Shown: positions 7,895 to 16,730 of the stretch, one piece after another
Layout of the letters: every line of letters begins with the position of its first letter
How positions within the stretch are numbered: the stretch's first letter is position 1
Assembly (NCBI GenBank): GCA_934757155.1
Contig: CAKVLI010000007.1
Span: forward strand, 10,328-74,327
Direction of reading: 5' to 3'
DNA from: an uncultured Candidatus Melainabacteria bacterium
GTDB taxonomy: Bacteria > Cyanobacteriota > Vampirovibrionia > Gastranaerophilales > Gastranaerophilaceae
Length of the DNA stretch: 64,000 nt
Position numbers and translations under genes: made by a program
The notes under the pieces: generated by a model
Databases searched by the model: none
What the model was told of the DNA's origin: nothing
What the model saw: the letters and a program-made list of their open reading frames with translations, nothing else

Positions 7895-8830
7895 AGTCAA
7901 AATCCCGTCTAAAATTTCAAGTATGCGGTTCAAATCGTCAGTCATGACGAGTTCTCCGCGACATTTTGATGCGCCCTGAAAACCATTTACATAATATGGA
8001 TAAAACTTCCGCACAAACTTGATTCCGACGTCTTCCCCGCGGAACTCAATTTCCTTAAGCAGATGTTTTTTCATCCCCTCAATCTTTTCTTCCAAAGTCG
8101 GCGGAGGTAAATATTCACCTGTATTCAAGTATTTTTCTACTCTTCCGATTAAAGTCACATCCCCCAAAGCTCCGCGCCCAATCGCAACTCCGTCAGCCTC
8201 AGATTCTTCCAAACACTGAACAGCAGTCTCAATTGAAACAACATCACCATTTGCAAACACAGGAATATCAACATTGCGCTTCAGCTCTGCAATCTTCTTC
8301 CAGTCAGCCTTTCCGCCATACATTTGTGAACGGGTTCTCGCGTGAATAGTAATAAAATCCGCCCCAGCTTCCTGCATACGCTGACCATATTCAACATAAT
8401 TCATCTCGTCGACCGTATATCCCAGGCGAAATTTCACGCTCAAAGGTATGTCAATCTGAGATTTGACCGTCCTAACAATTTCTTCCGCTAACTCAGGATT
8501 TCGCATCAAAGCACAGCCGTCAGTCCCTTTAACAACCTTGTTTACAGGACATCCCATGTTAATATCAATCATATCCGCATATTTTTGAAGATATTTCGCA
8601 CAATCTGCAATCATTTGCGGTTTATGCCCGCTCAACTGATAAGAAATAGGAGAATGATTTTCATCCCGCGCAACAATATCCGTATCCTTAACCTGAGTCA
8701 AAGCCTCAGAACTTATCATCTCTGTGGTCAACAAGCAATTTTTAGAATGTTCTTTAACAAGCGAGCGCAAAACATAATCGGTAATTCCAGCCATAGGAGC
8801 CAACGAAACCCTGCTTGATATAAGGGGCAT
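7883..8830 (-). CDS. tRNA-dihydrouridine synthase (Dus family)
   Basis: This FMN-dependent enzyme reduces uridines in the tRNA D-loop to dihydrouridine. The TIM-barrel start LAPMAGITDYVLRSL, the FMN/catalytic motif NMGCPVNKVVKGTDGCALM with its catalytic Cys, the ITIHARTRSQMYGG histidine motif and ANGDV are all present. The best ATG is at 8830. An in-frame TTG at 8845 lies 8 bases from the G-run that ends the upstream gene and could act as an alternative start, adding five residues. It sits just downstream of the TPR gene on the same strand, so the two are probably one transcript. The exact Dus subclass (A, B or C) cannot be settled; it looks closest to DusB-like bacterial proteins. Confidence 0.93.
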   Translation of the reverse strand: MPLISSRVSLAPMAGITDYVLRSLVKEHSKNCLLTTEMISSEALTQVKDTDIVARDENHSPISYQLSGHKPQMIADCAKYLQKYADMIDINMGCPVNKVVKGTDGCALMRNPELAEEIVRTVKSQIDIPLSVKFRLGYTVDEMNYVEYGQRMQEAGADFITIHARTRSQMYGGKADWKKIAELKRNVDIPVFANGDVVSIETAVQCLEESEADGVAIGRGALGDVTLIGRVEKYLNTGEYLPPPTLEEKIEGMKKHLLKEIEFRGEDVGIKFVRKFYPYYVNGFQGASKCRGELVMTDDLNRILEILDGILTLKS

Positions 8831-8850
8831 TACACTTTCAGACAATATAT

Positions 8851-11007
8851 TTACCCCCCCACCGCACCAACGTATGGTTTCAGCTCTTCCGCTCTGCTTT
8901 TTGCGTATTTCAAATACTCATCATCGGTCGTATAGCTTGATATGAACTGATTGTAATACTTATATGCCTCTTTATATTTTTCCAAAGAATCATAATCAAC
9001 AGCTACCATATAGTTAGCAATCGGGAATTCATTAGAATTCTTTAAAACATTTAAATAATCATTGATAGCAAGTTGTGGCTTTTTCTGCTCATCATAAATC
9101 AAACCGCGATAATAAAGCGCATACGCATTTGTCGCTTCTTTTTTCAAAACCTCATTGAACTTAACCAACGCGCCCTGAAAATCACTGCCCTCATAGAGCT
9201 TTATACCGTCACCCAAAGCTGCCAATGAATAATTCTGCAAAACATACGGAAGAATATTCTTAGCCTCAGAATTTGGATTTAACCCAATCGCCTTCTTCAA
9301 GTAAGTTTCAGCCTCCATCCATTTTTGTTGTTCTGAATATAAATACCCGATGTAATATGGAATTTCAGCGTTTTTCGGTGAAATACTCTCCGCTTTTTTG
9401 TAATACTCAATCGCCTTATCAAATTTTTCCAAAGCCTGATAAGAAGCAGCCGCACCCAACAAAGAATCCTCTGTTGCAGGATTAATTGAAAGATACTTGT
9501 TCAAAGCACCCTGATAATCTTTGTTTTCATAGCTTGATGACGCAGCCGCAATCGCCGTATTCACAGAATCTTTCTGAACTTCATTAATAGTCTTCAACAC
9601 GAGATTATTAGTAGGAAACTTCGATTTCGCAGTGTTAAGAATCGCAGTCGCATTCTTATAATCATCCTTTGCCGCATAACAAATAGCAAGGTTTACATAC
9701 GCATCTACATTTGCCGGATTAGACGAAATTATTGAGCGATAAGCTGATATAGCATAATCGAGTTTATTGTCCTTATGCATTTTAACCGCATAATCATACA
9801 ACATACCCTGCATACTCTTATCATTCGCCGCATTCTGGTTCAAATACGCAATAAATTCCTCCGGAGACATTGCCGCCTGCATAACCCCGACAATCTCTGT
9901 TTTTGCTACAGAATTGGCCGGATCAAGGCTCAAAACTTTTTTATACAGAGTCAATGCACCCTTTTTATCTCCGGTCTCTGCCAAAACCTGTGCCTTATAC
10001 AAATTTGCTTGAACATTATCAGGATAAAGCAATAACACTGAATCATACGATTTTATCGCCTTAGCATACTCTTTTTTCTGTTGGAAAAGCGTACCCACAT
10101 TCAACCTTGTATTAACATTGCTCGGATTTATTTGTTCAGCCTTGGCATAATACCCCAAAGCTGCGTCAAAATCGCCCTGTGCCTGTTTTATAGCACCAAT
10201 ATTAGCATTAAGTTCCGCATCCGAAGGTGCTTGCGCCAATTTCTTCAAATAAATTCTCTCTAAAGCATACAGAACTTCCATATCACCCTTACTGTTTGCA
10301 AGAGCCGCGTTATACTGCGCTACAGCATCATCATAACGCCCAATCTTGTCCAAAGTTCTGGCATACTTCATCCTCAAAACCCCGTCCGAAGGTTTCAAAT
10401 CCAATGCCAATTTATAATAGTCAGCCGCCTTTTGTTCGTTACCCAATAGCTTCATCAAATCAGCAATCTGAGTATTAGCATCCCCCGCAACACTCTCGCT
10501 CAGAGCCGCCTGAGAAAATTCGTAAGCAGCTGCCGAAAGATTACCCATTGCTCTCAACTCTTCCGCCTTTTTATATCTGGAAGAAGCTGTTTTATCAAAG
10601 CTTGTAACCTTCAAACACTGGTTTAAATTCTCATTAGCAGACGCAATCATGCCGGAAGCGTTCTGCACCGCCTGCTCCTTCGCAGGGAACATTTTCATAT
10701 AAAAAAGTGCGCTTCTAAAATCATTCGCGGATTTGTCATAATTCTTTTCTTGATTAGCATAATAAGTAGCCCTCGCCAAATACGAGTTCACCAACCCAAT
10801 CCTTGCAGAATTATCCATATAGTTTATCTTCAAAGCCTTGCGAAAACTTATAATCGCGTCAGTATAACGCCCCTGCGTAAGCCCGCTCTGACCCGCGTTA
10901 TAATACTGCGCAAACACATCCGTTGACGCGCCAAAGCTCTGTGTCTGAACCCCAATCGCTAAAACTAACGATAAACCTAGAATCCCTAAAACTTTTCTTC
11001 TCATCAT
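8851..11007 (-). CDS. Secreted/periplasmic tetratricopeptide-repeat protein
   Basis: This is a 718-residue protein of TPR helices after an N-terminal signal peptide (MMRRKVLGILGLSLVLAIGVQ, likely cleavage after SFGA). TPR-type helix pairs with A..Y..A and L.P signatures repeat through nearly the whole length, for example AIKSYDSVLLLYPDN and AIEYYKKAESISPKN. There is no catalytic domain, so it probably acts as a protein-binding scaffold in the cell envelope. The last codons (GTG GGG GGG TAA) and the stop are made of the G-rich dispersed repeat GGGGGGGTAAATATATTG. Its native C-terminus may therefore have been altered, and the repeat also abuts the next gene's start. The ribosome site is weak. 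Confidence 0.88.
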   Translation of the reverse strand: MMRRKVLGILGLSLVLAIGVQTQSFGASTDVFAQYYNAGQSGLTQGRYTDAIISFRKALKINYMDNSARIGLVNSYLARATYYANQEKNYDKSANDFRSALFYMKMFPAKEQAVQNASGMIASANENLNQCLKVTSFDKTASSRYKKAEELRAMGNLSAAAYEFSQAALSESVAGDANTQIADLMKLLGNEQKAADYYKLALDLKPSDGVLRMKYARTLDKIGRYDDAVAQYNAALANSKGDMEVLYALERIYLKKLAQAPSDAELNANIGAIKQAQGDFDAALGYYAKAEQINPSNVNTRLNVGTLFQQKKEYAKAIKSYDSVLLLYPDNVQANLYKAQVLAETGDKKGALTLYKKVLSLDPANSVAKTEIVGVMQAAMSPEEFIAYLNQNAANDKSMQGMLYDYAVKMHKDNKLDYAISAYRSIISSNPANVDAYVNLAICYAAKDDYKNATAILNTAKSKFPTNNLVLKTINEVQKDSVNTAIAAASSSYENKDYQGALNKYLSINPATEDSLLGAAASYQALEKFDKAIEYYKKAESISPKNAEIPYYIGYLYSEQQKWMEAETYLKKAIGLNPNSEAKNILPYVLQNYSLAALGDGIKLYEGSDFQGALVKFNEVLKKEATNAYALYYRGLIYDEQKKPQLAINDYLNVLKNSNEFPIANYMVAVDYDSLEKYKEAYKYYNQFISSYTTDDEYLKYAKSRAEELKPYVGAVGG

Positions 11008-11035
11008 AGCAATATTTTACTACAAGATGAAAAAA

Positions 11036-11460
11036 ATTACATACACAAAGGGGTAAATGTAATCGGCTGGTCGGCAAGAACTACTAGCTTAACATACACA
11101 AGGGGGTAAATATAAATCAGTCGGTTGGTAAAAACTACTAGCTTGAAAAAACTCCCTCTCCAAGGGAGAGGGATAGGGTGAGGGTTTTTCAAACTACCAG
11201 CTTAGCGACTGGATTACTTCGCTTCCGCTCGTAATGACGTGGCACGTTGGGCGTACAACTACCAGTTTGCCGTTATTGCGAGGAGCGTAGCGACGCGGCA
11301 ATCCAGAGAAACAACGCTAAGCTTGTAGTTATTACCAATGAATCAAATACATTTACCCCTGTCATCCTGAGCTAATGCGAAGGATCGCAAGGTCTTGGCG
11401 TTCCTTTTACTAACTCTTGCGATTCTTCGGCTGAAGCCTCAGAATGACAAAGAACTTTTA
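11036..11460. repeat. Composite cluster of at least five dispersed repeat types
   Basis: The 690-bp gap between the TPR gene and the RHH gene is mostly repeats. There are two G-rich units (GGGGTAAATGTAATCGG and GGGGGTAAATATAAATC, each ending ACTACTAGCTT) and a CCCTCTCC/GGAGAGGG hairpin with GGGTGAGGG tail (about 11152-11185). A GGATTACTTCGCTTCCGCTCGTAATGACG-like element lies near 11212, followed by a TTATTGCGAGGAGCGTAGCGA element ending GGCAATCCAG (about 11273-11307). An inverted partial G-rich unit ends in ATACATTTACCCC (about 11330-11357), and a GTCATCCTGAGC...GATCGCAAGG / TTGCGATTCTTC...CAGAATGAC inverted pair spans 11358-11450. No credible gene is present. Confidence 0.8.
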
Positions 11461-11486
11461 GAGTATATAAAGAGTGGAAGGGAGAC

Positions 11487-11513
11487 AAAAAAAACTGACT
11501 TCTTTGAAGTCAG
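11487..11513 (-). terminator. Rho-independent terminator after the RHH gene
   Basis: On the minus strand CTGACTTC-AAA-GAAGTCAG is a perfect 8-bp stem followed by eight T. It would end transcription coming leftward from the ribbon-helix-helix gene. Confidence 0.85.
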
Positions 11514-11642
11514 CATAAGTATTTTCTCTAATAATTTTGGGAGGAGATTTGGGGATAGTTGATACATGGCATGCTACTATAAATTTTTAAATCATGATAC
11601 ATGACTTAAAAAAAATTTTACAAATCTTAACATGCCAAAAAC

Positions 11643-11656
11643 CCATGCCGGCATGG
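11643..11656. other. Perfect 14-bp palindrome
   Basis: CCATGCCGGCATGG lies just downstream of the RHH gene stop, flanked by AAAA and TTTT runs. It could be a small bidirectional terminator or a protein-binding site; the sequence alone does not decide. Confidence 0.5.
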
Positions 11657-11697
11657 TTTTAAGGGGAAATTCAAAATTGTATAAACGGAAAAGAAAT

Positions 11698-11886
11698 CTA
11701 ACCGAGAAGTTCGGTCAAAAGGGTGGCATTTTCTTCCGCTTTTAAGTTATTAGAGATTTTATTTCTCTTGATATAAACACGCAAAGCCTCTCTTATCAAT
11801 TCGCTGCGGGTTCTTTGTTCTGTTGAAGCGAGATTATCCACTTTATTCAAAAAATCGTTAGACATTGATATTAATACTCTTGCCAT
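11698..11886 (-). CDS. Ribbon-helix-helix (CopG/NikR-like) DNA-binding protein
   Basis: This 62-residue protein has the RHH pattern: a beta strand RVLISMSNDFLNKVDNLA, then helix A ending in RTRSELIREALRVYIKRNK. The RSELIREAL stretch is the family signature. A strong GGAGGG ribosome site precedes the ATG. RHH proteins bind DNA as dimers through the N-terminal ribbon and often autoregulate, many as antitoxins. No toxin gene is adjacent on this strand, so it may be a stand-alone regulator. It is divergent from the 740-aa protein, and the 232-bp gap between them carries repeated CATGTAG half-sites that would suit such a dimer. Confidence 0.88.
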   Translation of the reverse strand: MARVLISMSNDFLNKVDNLASTEQRTRSELIREALRVYIKRNKISNNLKAEENATLLTELLG

Positions 11887-11992
11887 ATTCCCTCCGTGTT
11901 CAGACTCATTATATCATATAAATGGTTTATTACAAGAGTATATCTCTCTTATATTCACAAAACTTTAAACACAGCTTTCTGCATCCAATCCA

Positions 11993-12047
11993 CCGTAACC
12001 ATGTAGTTACGGGCATTCTACATGTTAAGTTTTGTAAACATGTAGTT
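11993..12047. promoter_or_regulatory. Operator-like CATGTAG repeats between RHH gene and 740-aa protein gene
   Basis: A 7-bp inverted repeat CCGTAAC-CATGTA-GTTACGG spans 11993-12012. The heptamer CATGTAG occurs at 12000-12006 and 12039-12045, and inverted as CTACATG at 12018-12024, the last two forming an inverted pair around a 14-base spacer. This is a plausible binding region for the divergent RHH protein. Confidence 0.55.
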
Positions 12048-12062
12048 TCAAAAAAAGCAATT

Positions 12063-12110
12063 TTGCAAGAAATAAATACTTTATATATATAACACGATAA
12101 TATTAAGAGG
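12063..12110 (+). promoter_or_regulatory. Promoter and ribosome site of the 740-aa protein gene
   Basis: TTGCAA (12063-12068) and TATATA (12086-12091) are 17 bp apart, a good sigma-70-type pair. An AGAGG ribosome site (12106-12110) sits eight bases before the ATG at 12119. Confidence 0.5.
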
Positions 12111-12118
12111 ATAAAAGT

Positions 12119-14341
12119 ATGTTTCCATTCTTTATGTTAAACAGTTACCCGTCAGCAATGAACTATGATATGTGCAGTACCAACCCTTGGAACTCACTCA
12201 ATTTACATATGAACCAAGCATGGGATGATATGCTTGCTAGACAAACGTTGTTCAATGTACCAATGATGAACTTCAACAATATGACATTGTACGGCAACGG
12301 TTTTGGCAGCAATTCTTACCTCCTTGATCCAAATTACGCATTGCAACAATTAAAGTTTATGAACAATGGCATGTCAATATTTGGTAATGTCGGTAATGTT
12401 GGCGACTTTGGCAACTTAACTACAAATCCTTGGAATATGCAATTCGGTAACACAAACGGTACAAGTTCAAGAAAAGAAGAAACCGCTGAAGATAAACTTT
12501 ATAACAAAAGATACACAAAACTTCTTGCACTTTGCAGAAAATTAAGAGACTCTCGTAAACTTGATGAAGTAACGGAAACTGATTTAGCAAAAGCTATCGA
12601 AAACACAAAAGGAACTCCTAAAGAAAAATTCGAAAGACTTCAAAAAGCATACAAAGAAATAGATAAAGAAATCGTTAAAGAATTCATTGTCAACTCAGAA
12701 AAAGTTGGCGGCGATAAATTCGATGAAGTTAGACAATACGAAAACTCATTCCACGGTAAATTGACTTCTGCAGGTTATGAATATGAAGCATCAGCTGTTG
12801 ATGACGAAATCTCTAACTTGAAAGAAGCAATCAAGAAAGTTGCAAAAAACCCTAACCAAGAAAACACAAGCACTATATTAGGCGAATGCGGTTTCTTGGC
12901 TCAAAGCGGCGAAGCAACTTACAATATTCTTGATGTATTGAGCAGCTGGAACACTCAAAACAAAGGTACAAGCAGCAGAAACATCATTAGCTTCATCAGC
13001 AGCAACTACCCTTCAAACGAAGCAGATAAAGCAGAAGCAAAAGGAAAAGTATTAGCACCTATTGTTAAAGCTCTTACAACTGAAGCTCGTAAATACTTGA
13101 GCTCATTAGATTCAGCATCTAAAACAAAACTTGAATCTGCTATCAAAAACGTAGAAAAATTGCTTGAACAATCTGACAGAGGAGTTGCAGCAGGACTTGC
13201 TAATGCATTCGACAGACTTTATGTTCTTACAAGAGAAGCAGCTATCGTAACTCTTCAAAACGAAATGATTCAAAACTATGGTTCAATTGATCCGGAACTC
13301 TTCAATGACGAATTGTTCATTCAAGAAACAATTGATGACCTTAAAGACGAAGGTGTTCTTGATGGAAACGCAGTTGAAGTAAGAGTTTCTGACAGAAGAC
13401 GTCAAGTTGCGGAAAGCAACAGCGCACCGGTTGCTGAAGCTGAAGAAGCAGAAGAAACTGAAGGCGCAGACAATGCAACAAGCACTCGAAACGCAAGACG
13501 TGAAAACGAACAAATTGCTGAACTCAAAAACGGAAACGTTCTTGAAACATTGAACGCAAAATACAAAGATGCAGCAGGCAATGAATACGATGTTGTCAGA
13601 GAAACTAAAGCAACCGGCAACAGAGAAGAAGCAAGACTCTTCATTGTAACCGAAGAAGGCTTGAAAGAATTGAAAAATGTTAAATATGAAAACGGCGAAT
13701 ACAAAGTTAAAAGTGCAGAAGTCAGAGCTGAAATCAGCGAAACAATCACAAAAGCTTCTGATATCAAAAGAGATTATGACAAACAAGTAAAAAAAGAAGC
13801 TGACGCAGCAGCTGCGGAAGAAGCACAAAAAGAAGAAGAAACCAGAAAAACTGAAGTTGAAAAACTTGACGCAAAAGACAAAGCTGCAGCATACCAAGAA
13901 AAAGACGAAGAAGCTCAAGAAATCGGAAAACAAATTGCAAAAGACTTAATCGGATACACAACCGACACAGAACAATACAAAGTTCTTGAAAATGTTACCA
14001 AAATCACTGATAAGAACGTAATGCAAGTTCTAAGAGGTTATTATGATCACAAGTGGGGTGGTGAACACTTCTTCTCACAACTTGAAAATGAAACAGGATT
14101 TGCAAACAAAGAATATATCGCTAAAAAAGTATTAGGAAATATCATTGCACACTTAGAAGTACTTGCTAAAGCTGCTGATGATGAAGTACTTAAAAAAGAC
14201 ATCGAAAACGATATCAAAGAATTGAAAGATTGTCTTGAAAACAATGTATTCAAAAAAGCTAAAGGATACATATTCTCATTAAATTACGGAAAGAATACAG
14301 TTGTTGATTGCATAATTCTTAAATACATCAAAAGAGCATAA
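12119..14341 (+). CDS. Large Lys/Glu-rich protein with Asn/Met/Phe-rich N-terminus and a module shared with the giant repeat protein
   Basis: This is a 740-residue protein of unknown function. Residues 1-115 are almost uncharged and rich in N, M, F and G, with the pentad TNPWN twice. A charged helical region follows (about 120-430). Residues 465-565 (VLETLNAKYKDAAGNEYDVV...EETITKASDIKRDYD-type pattern) form a module also found at least three times in the giant protein at 61102-64000. An acidic Ala/Glu coiled coil comes next, then a C-terminal domain with DHKWGGEHFFSQLENE. No signal peptide or membrane helix is evident. It has its own promoter and ends at a strong terminator. It could be a structural or exported protein; there is no basis to name it. 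Confidence 0.8.
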   Translation: MFPFFMLNSYPSAMNYDMCSTNPWNSLNLHMNQAWDDMLARQTLFNVPMMNFNNMTLYGNGFGSNSYLLDPNYALQQLKFMNNGMSIFGNVGNVGDFGNLTTNPWNMQFGNTNGTSSRKEETAEDKLYNKRYTKLLALCRKLRDSRKLDEVTETDLAKAIENTKGTPKEKFERLQKAYKEIDKEIVKEFIVNSEKVGGDKFDEVRQYENSFHGKLTSAGYEYEASAVDDEISNLKEAIKKVAKNPNQENTSTILGECGFLAQSGEATYNILDVLSSWNTQNKGTSSRNIISFISSNYPSNEADKAEAKGKVLAPIVKALTTEARKYLSSLDSASKTKLESAIKNVEKLLEQSDRGVAAGLANAFDRLYVLTREAAIVTLQNEMIQNYGSIDPELFNDELFIQETIDDLKDEGVLDGNAVEVRVSDRRRQVAESNSAPVAEAEEAEETEGADNATSTRNARRENEQIAELKNGNVLETLNAKYKDAAGNEYDVVRETKATGNREEARLFIVTEEGLKELKNVKYENGEYKVKSAEVRAEISETITKASDIKRDYDKQVKKEADAAAAEEAQKEEETRKTEVEKLDAKDKAAAYQEKDEEAQEIGKQIAKDLIGYTTDTEQYKVLENVTKITDKNVMQVLRGYYDHKWGGEHFFSQLENETGFANKEYIAKKVLGNIIAHLEVLAKAADDEVLKKDIENDIKELKDCLENNVFKKAKGYIFSLNYGKNTVVDCIILKYIKRA

Positions 14342-14350
14342 GCAGATATA

Positions 14351-14380
14351 AAAAAAGAGCGATTTCTCGCTCTTTTTTTT
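14351..14380. terminator. Bidirectional terminator
   Basis: GAGCGA-TTTC-TCGCTC, extended by A-run/T-run pairing, is flanked by A6 on the left and T8 on the right. It serves both the 740-aa protein gene and gmk, which converge here. Confidence 0.9.
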
Positions 14381-14382
14381 GT

Positions 14383-14931
14383 TTATACACCAAATATAAT
14401 TTTCTCTAACTCGCTCACCGCGTTATCAATGCTATCATTCACTACCTTGTAATCAAACATTTTGGAATTTTCCATCTCTAATTTTGTTGACTCCAAGCGT
14501 TTTTGAATAGCTTCTTCCGTTTCAGTGTGACGTCCGCGCAAGCGTGCTTCCAATTCTTCAAATGACGGAGGCAGAATAAAAATCAAAACCGCATCCTTTT
14601 TCAAAGACTTAACATTGAGTGCACCTTTTGTATCAATTTCAAGAATAAGGTTGTTGCCTTCAGCTAAACATTTTTCGACATAGGCTTTCTTTGTTCCATA
14701 CATATTTCCGGAAAACTCCGCCCATTCGAGAAACTCGTCATTTCCCACACTGTCTTTGAATTCATCCGGCTCTAAGAAAAAGTAATTTACACCGTGAGCT
14801 TCGCCTTCACGAGGTTTTCTTGTGGTACAAGAAACAGAGAGCTTAACCTCAGGATGTTTTTCCAAAAACTTTTTAATCACAGTACCCTTACCGACACCGG
14901 ATGAGCCGGAAATAACAAAAAGTTTTCCCAT
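14383..14931 (-). CDS. gmk: Guanylate kinase
   Basis: This enzyme phosphorylates GMP (and dGMP) to GDP with ATP. The P-loop is SGSSGVGKGT near the N-terminus. The GMP-binding region contains SCTTRKPREGEAHGVNYFF and the LEWAEFSGNMYGTKK stretch, and the lid region has RLRGRHTETEE. At 182 residues it is slightly short for the family but complete. Its GGAGG ribosome site lies in the last codons of the upstream TPP decarboxylase gene, two bases away, so it is probably translated from the same message. That is an unusual pairing, since gmk usually sits with rpoZ or remA-type genes. Confidence 0.96.
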   Translation of the reverse strand: MGKLFVISGSSGVGKGTVIKKFLEKHPEVKLSVSCTTRKPREGEAHGVNYFFLEPDEFKDSVGNDEFLEWAEFSGNMYGTKKAYVEKCLAEGNNLILEIDTKGALNVKSLKKDAVLIFILPPSFEELEARLRGRHTETEEAIQKRLESTKLEMENSKMFDYKVVNDSIDNAVSELEKIIFGV

Positions 14932-14933
14932 TC

Positions 14934-16670
14934 TTAATCCTCCAATTCTCTCAAGCTTTCGTGAACGGTTGTACCATATTTCATATCATCAGACTTTGGA
15001 ACCTGAACAGCCTCTTCCTTAATCTGAACTGACGGAATAACATCCTCACACGGAGCTTTAAAGTTAGAAATCACTTCACCCGTAAGCTTCGGGAAATCCA
15101 TTTTATCGGTACAGATTTCGATATAACAAAGCTTGTTCATTATTTGAGTAACCTTCAAAGCCTTGTCGAAATCGTCTGCAGTTGTAACTCTTGTCGACCA
15201 AACATCCCCTTCAAAAACTCTTGCAAATTTTGAATAATTAACGTGCGCAATCTCATTGAAAGAATCTTCCGGATTTCTGCACAAAAGTCTTTCAATTGTG
15301 TATCCACTGTTATTCAACACAATAATCACCGGTTTTAGTCCGTATCTTAGCATATTCCCGACTTCCATTGCCGTAAGTTGATGTGAACCGTCTCCGGTGA
15401 ACAAAATTACTCTTGAATTCGGGTTTGCTACACAAGCACCCAAGGTTGCAGGTGTTGCCCAACCGATTGAACCCCAAAGAGTTTGTGTCATCAATTCTAC
15501 ATTTTGCGGAAATTTAATTTGACAAACACCTTGCGGAATAATTCCCGTTTCTGCAATAAAGATATCGTTTTCTTTTACAAATTCTTGAAGTCGCGGATAA
15601 ATATATTCTGAAGTCAATTTTTCAGAAGCTGCTTCAACCTTTTCATATCCGATTTCAGGTTTTTCAATTTCAAACTCGCGTTTTTCAACAATTTTTGACA
15701 GACCTTCTAAAACATCTGTCATTTTTACATTATCAAATCTTTCACCTTCAACATAGGTATAAGTACCATAAATAGCCACTTGTGAAGTTATTTTGTAAGG
15801 CAACGGGAAACCAAAAGAGTTCAGGTCACCATACATCTCACCAACAGCAATCAAGCAATCCGTTGTTTCAAGCCACTTTTGAGCAACTGAATTTTTGTAT
15901 TTGGAATAATATGTTCCCAAATATTTTTCGTAATCCGCATCAATAAGATTTGTTCCCATTACGAAATTTGTAACAGGAATTCCTGATTTCTCGACAAATT
16001 CCTTAAACTCAATCCTTGCATCAAATCTTTTAACGAGCGAATCCCCAAGAATCACAGGTTTTTCGGCTCGTCTGATTTTATCCGCAATCTTTTGAACAAC
16101 TTTTTCTAAGGTTTCTTCATCGCTCGTCCAGCTGTAATCCACATTTCGCTCTGAAATTTCCATTGTAGCAATATCAGCAGGTATCGCAATATAAACCGGC
16201 TTGCGCTCTTTTACAAAGACTTTTAAAACTCCGTCAATTTCAATCTTTGCATTATCTCTGTTCAAAAACGCAGTTGTTTGAACAATAGATTTGTGAGCAT
16301 CTTCAAAAGCATATGGTTTAACTTCTGCAAAATTGTGATGCACACGTTTTTTCTCATTAATACATTTTGAAGGTGGAGCTCCGACAATACTTATTACAGG
16401 AACATTTTCTGCCATACTTCCGGCAATCGCATTAATTGCGCTCAGTTCTCCCACCCCATAAGTGGTTACTAACGCGCCAAAACCGCGCTGTCGAGCATAT
16501 CCGTCTGCTGCATATCCGGCATTGAGTTCGTTCATACATCCAAACCACTTAGTATTCGGATTTTTGTCAATAGCATAAAGTATATTGAAATTATAATCTC
16601 CCGGAAGTCCGAAAAAGTCATTTATTCCGAGTTCTTCCAATTTCTTAACTAAATATTCGGCTGTGTTCAT
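14934..16670 (-). CDS. Thiamine-diphosphate-dependent 2-oxoacid decarboxylase (pyruvate/indolepyruvate decarboxylase family)
   Basis: The 578 residues fit a Pdc/IpdC enzyme, which non-oxidatively decarboxylates a 2-oxoacid to an aldehyde. The N-terminal domain starts AEYLVKKLEELGINDFFGLPGDYN and carries the TPP-activating Glu in GCMNELNAGYAADGYAR. The C-terminal domain has the GDG...NN diphosphate/Mg motif, from GDGSHQLTAMEVG to IIVLNNSGYTIE. Whether pyruvate, phenylpyruvate or indolepyruvate is preferred cannot be told from sequence alone. With pyruvate it would give acetaldehyde for ethanol formation. It lies directly upstream of gmk with a two-base gap. The C-terminal 45 residues after VISNFKAP are poorly conserved. 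Confidence 0.9.
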   Translation of the reverse strand: MNTAEYLVKKLEELGINDFFGLPGDYNFNILYAIDKNPNTKWFGCMNELNAGYAADGYARQRGFGALVTTYGVGELSAINAIAGSMAENVPVISIVGAPPSKCINEKKRVHHNFAEVKPYAFEDAHKSIVQTTAFLNRDNAKIEIDGVLKVFVKERKPVYIAIPADIATMEISERNVDYSWTSDEETLEKVVQKIADKIRRAEKPVILGDSLVKRFDARIEFKEFVEKSGIPVTNFVMGTNLIDADYEKYLGTYYSKYKNSVAQKWLETTDCLIAVGEMYGDLNSFGFPLPYKITSQVAIYGTYTYVEGERFDNVKMTDVLEGLSKIVEKREFEIEKPEIGYEKVEAASEKLTSEYIYPRLQEFVKENDIFIAETGIIPQGVCQIKFPQNVELMTQTLWGSIGWATPATLGACVANPNSRVILFTGDGSHQLTAMEVGNMLRYGLKPVIIVLNNSGYTIERLLCRNPEDSFNEIAHVNYSKFARVFEGDVWSTRVTTADDFDKALKVTQIMNKLCYIEICTDKMDFPKLTGEVISNFKAPCEDVIPSVQIKEEAVQVPKSDDMKYGTTVHESLRELED

Positions 16671-16730
16671 CTCTTCTGTCCCCTGAATTTTTAATCTATG
16701 ATACCAAAAAAATGGCTCACAGTAAAGAGT

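Noticed and set aside
11698..11886. Antitoxin of a toxin-antitoxin pair
   Set aside because: No toxin gene is next to the RHH gene on its strand; only repeats and a terminator follow.
13283..13933. Long minus-strand frame (216 aa) inside the 740-aa protein gene
   Set aside because: It is Phe/Ser/Val-rich antisense of a Lys/Glu-rich gene, an expected shadow of biased composition.
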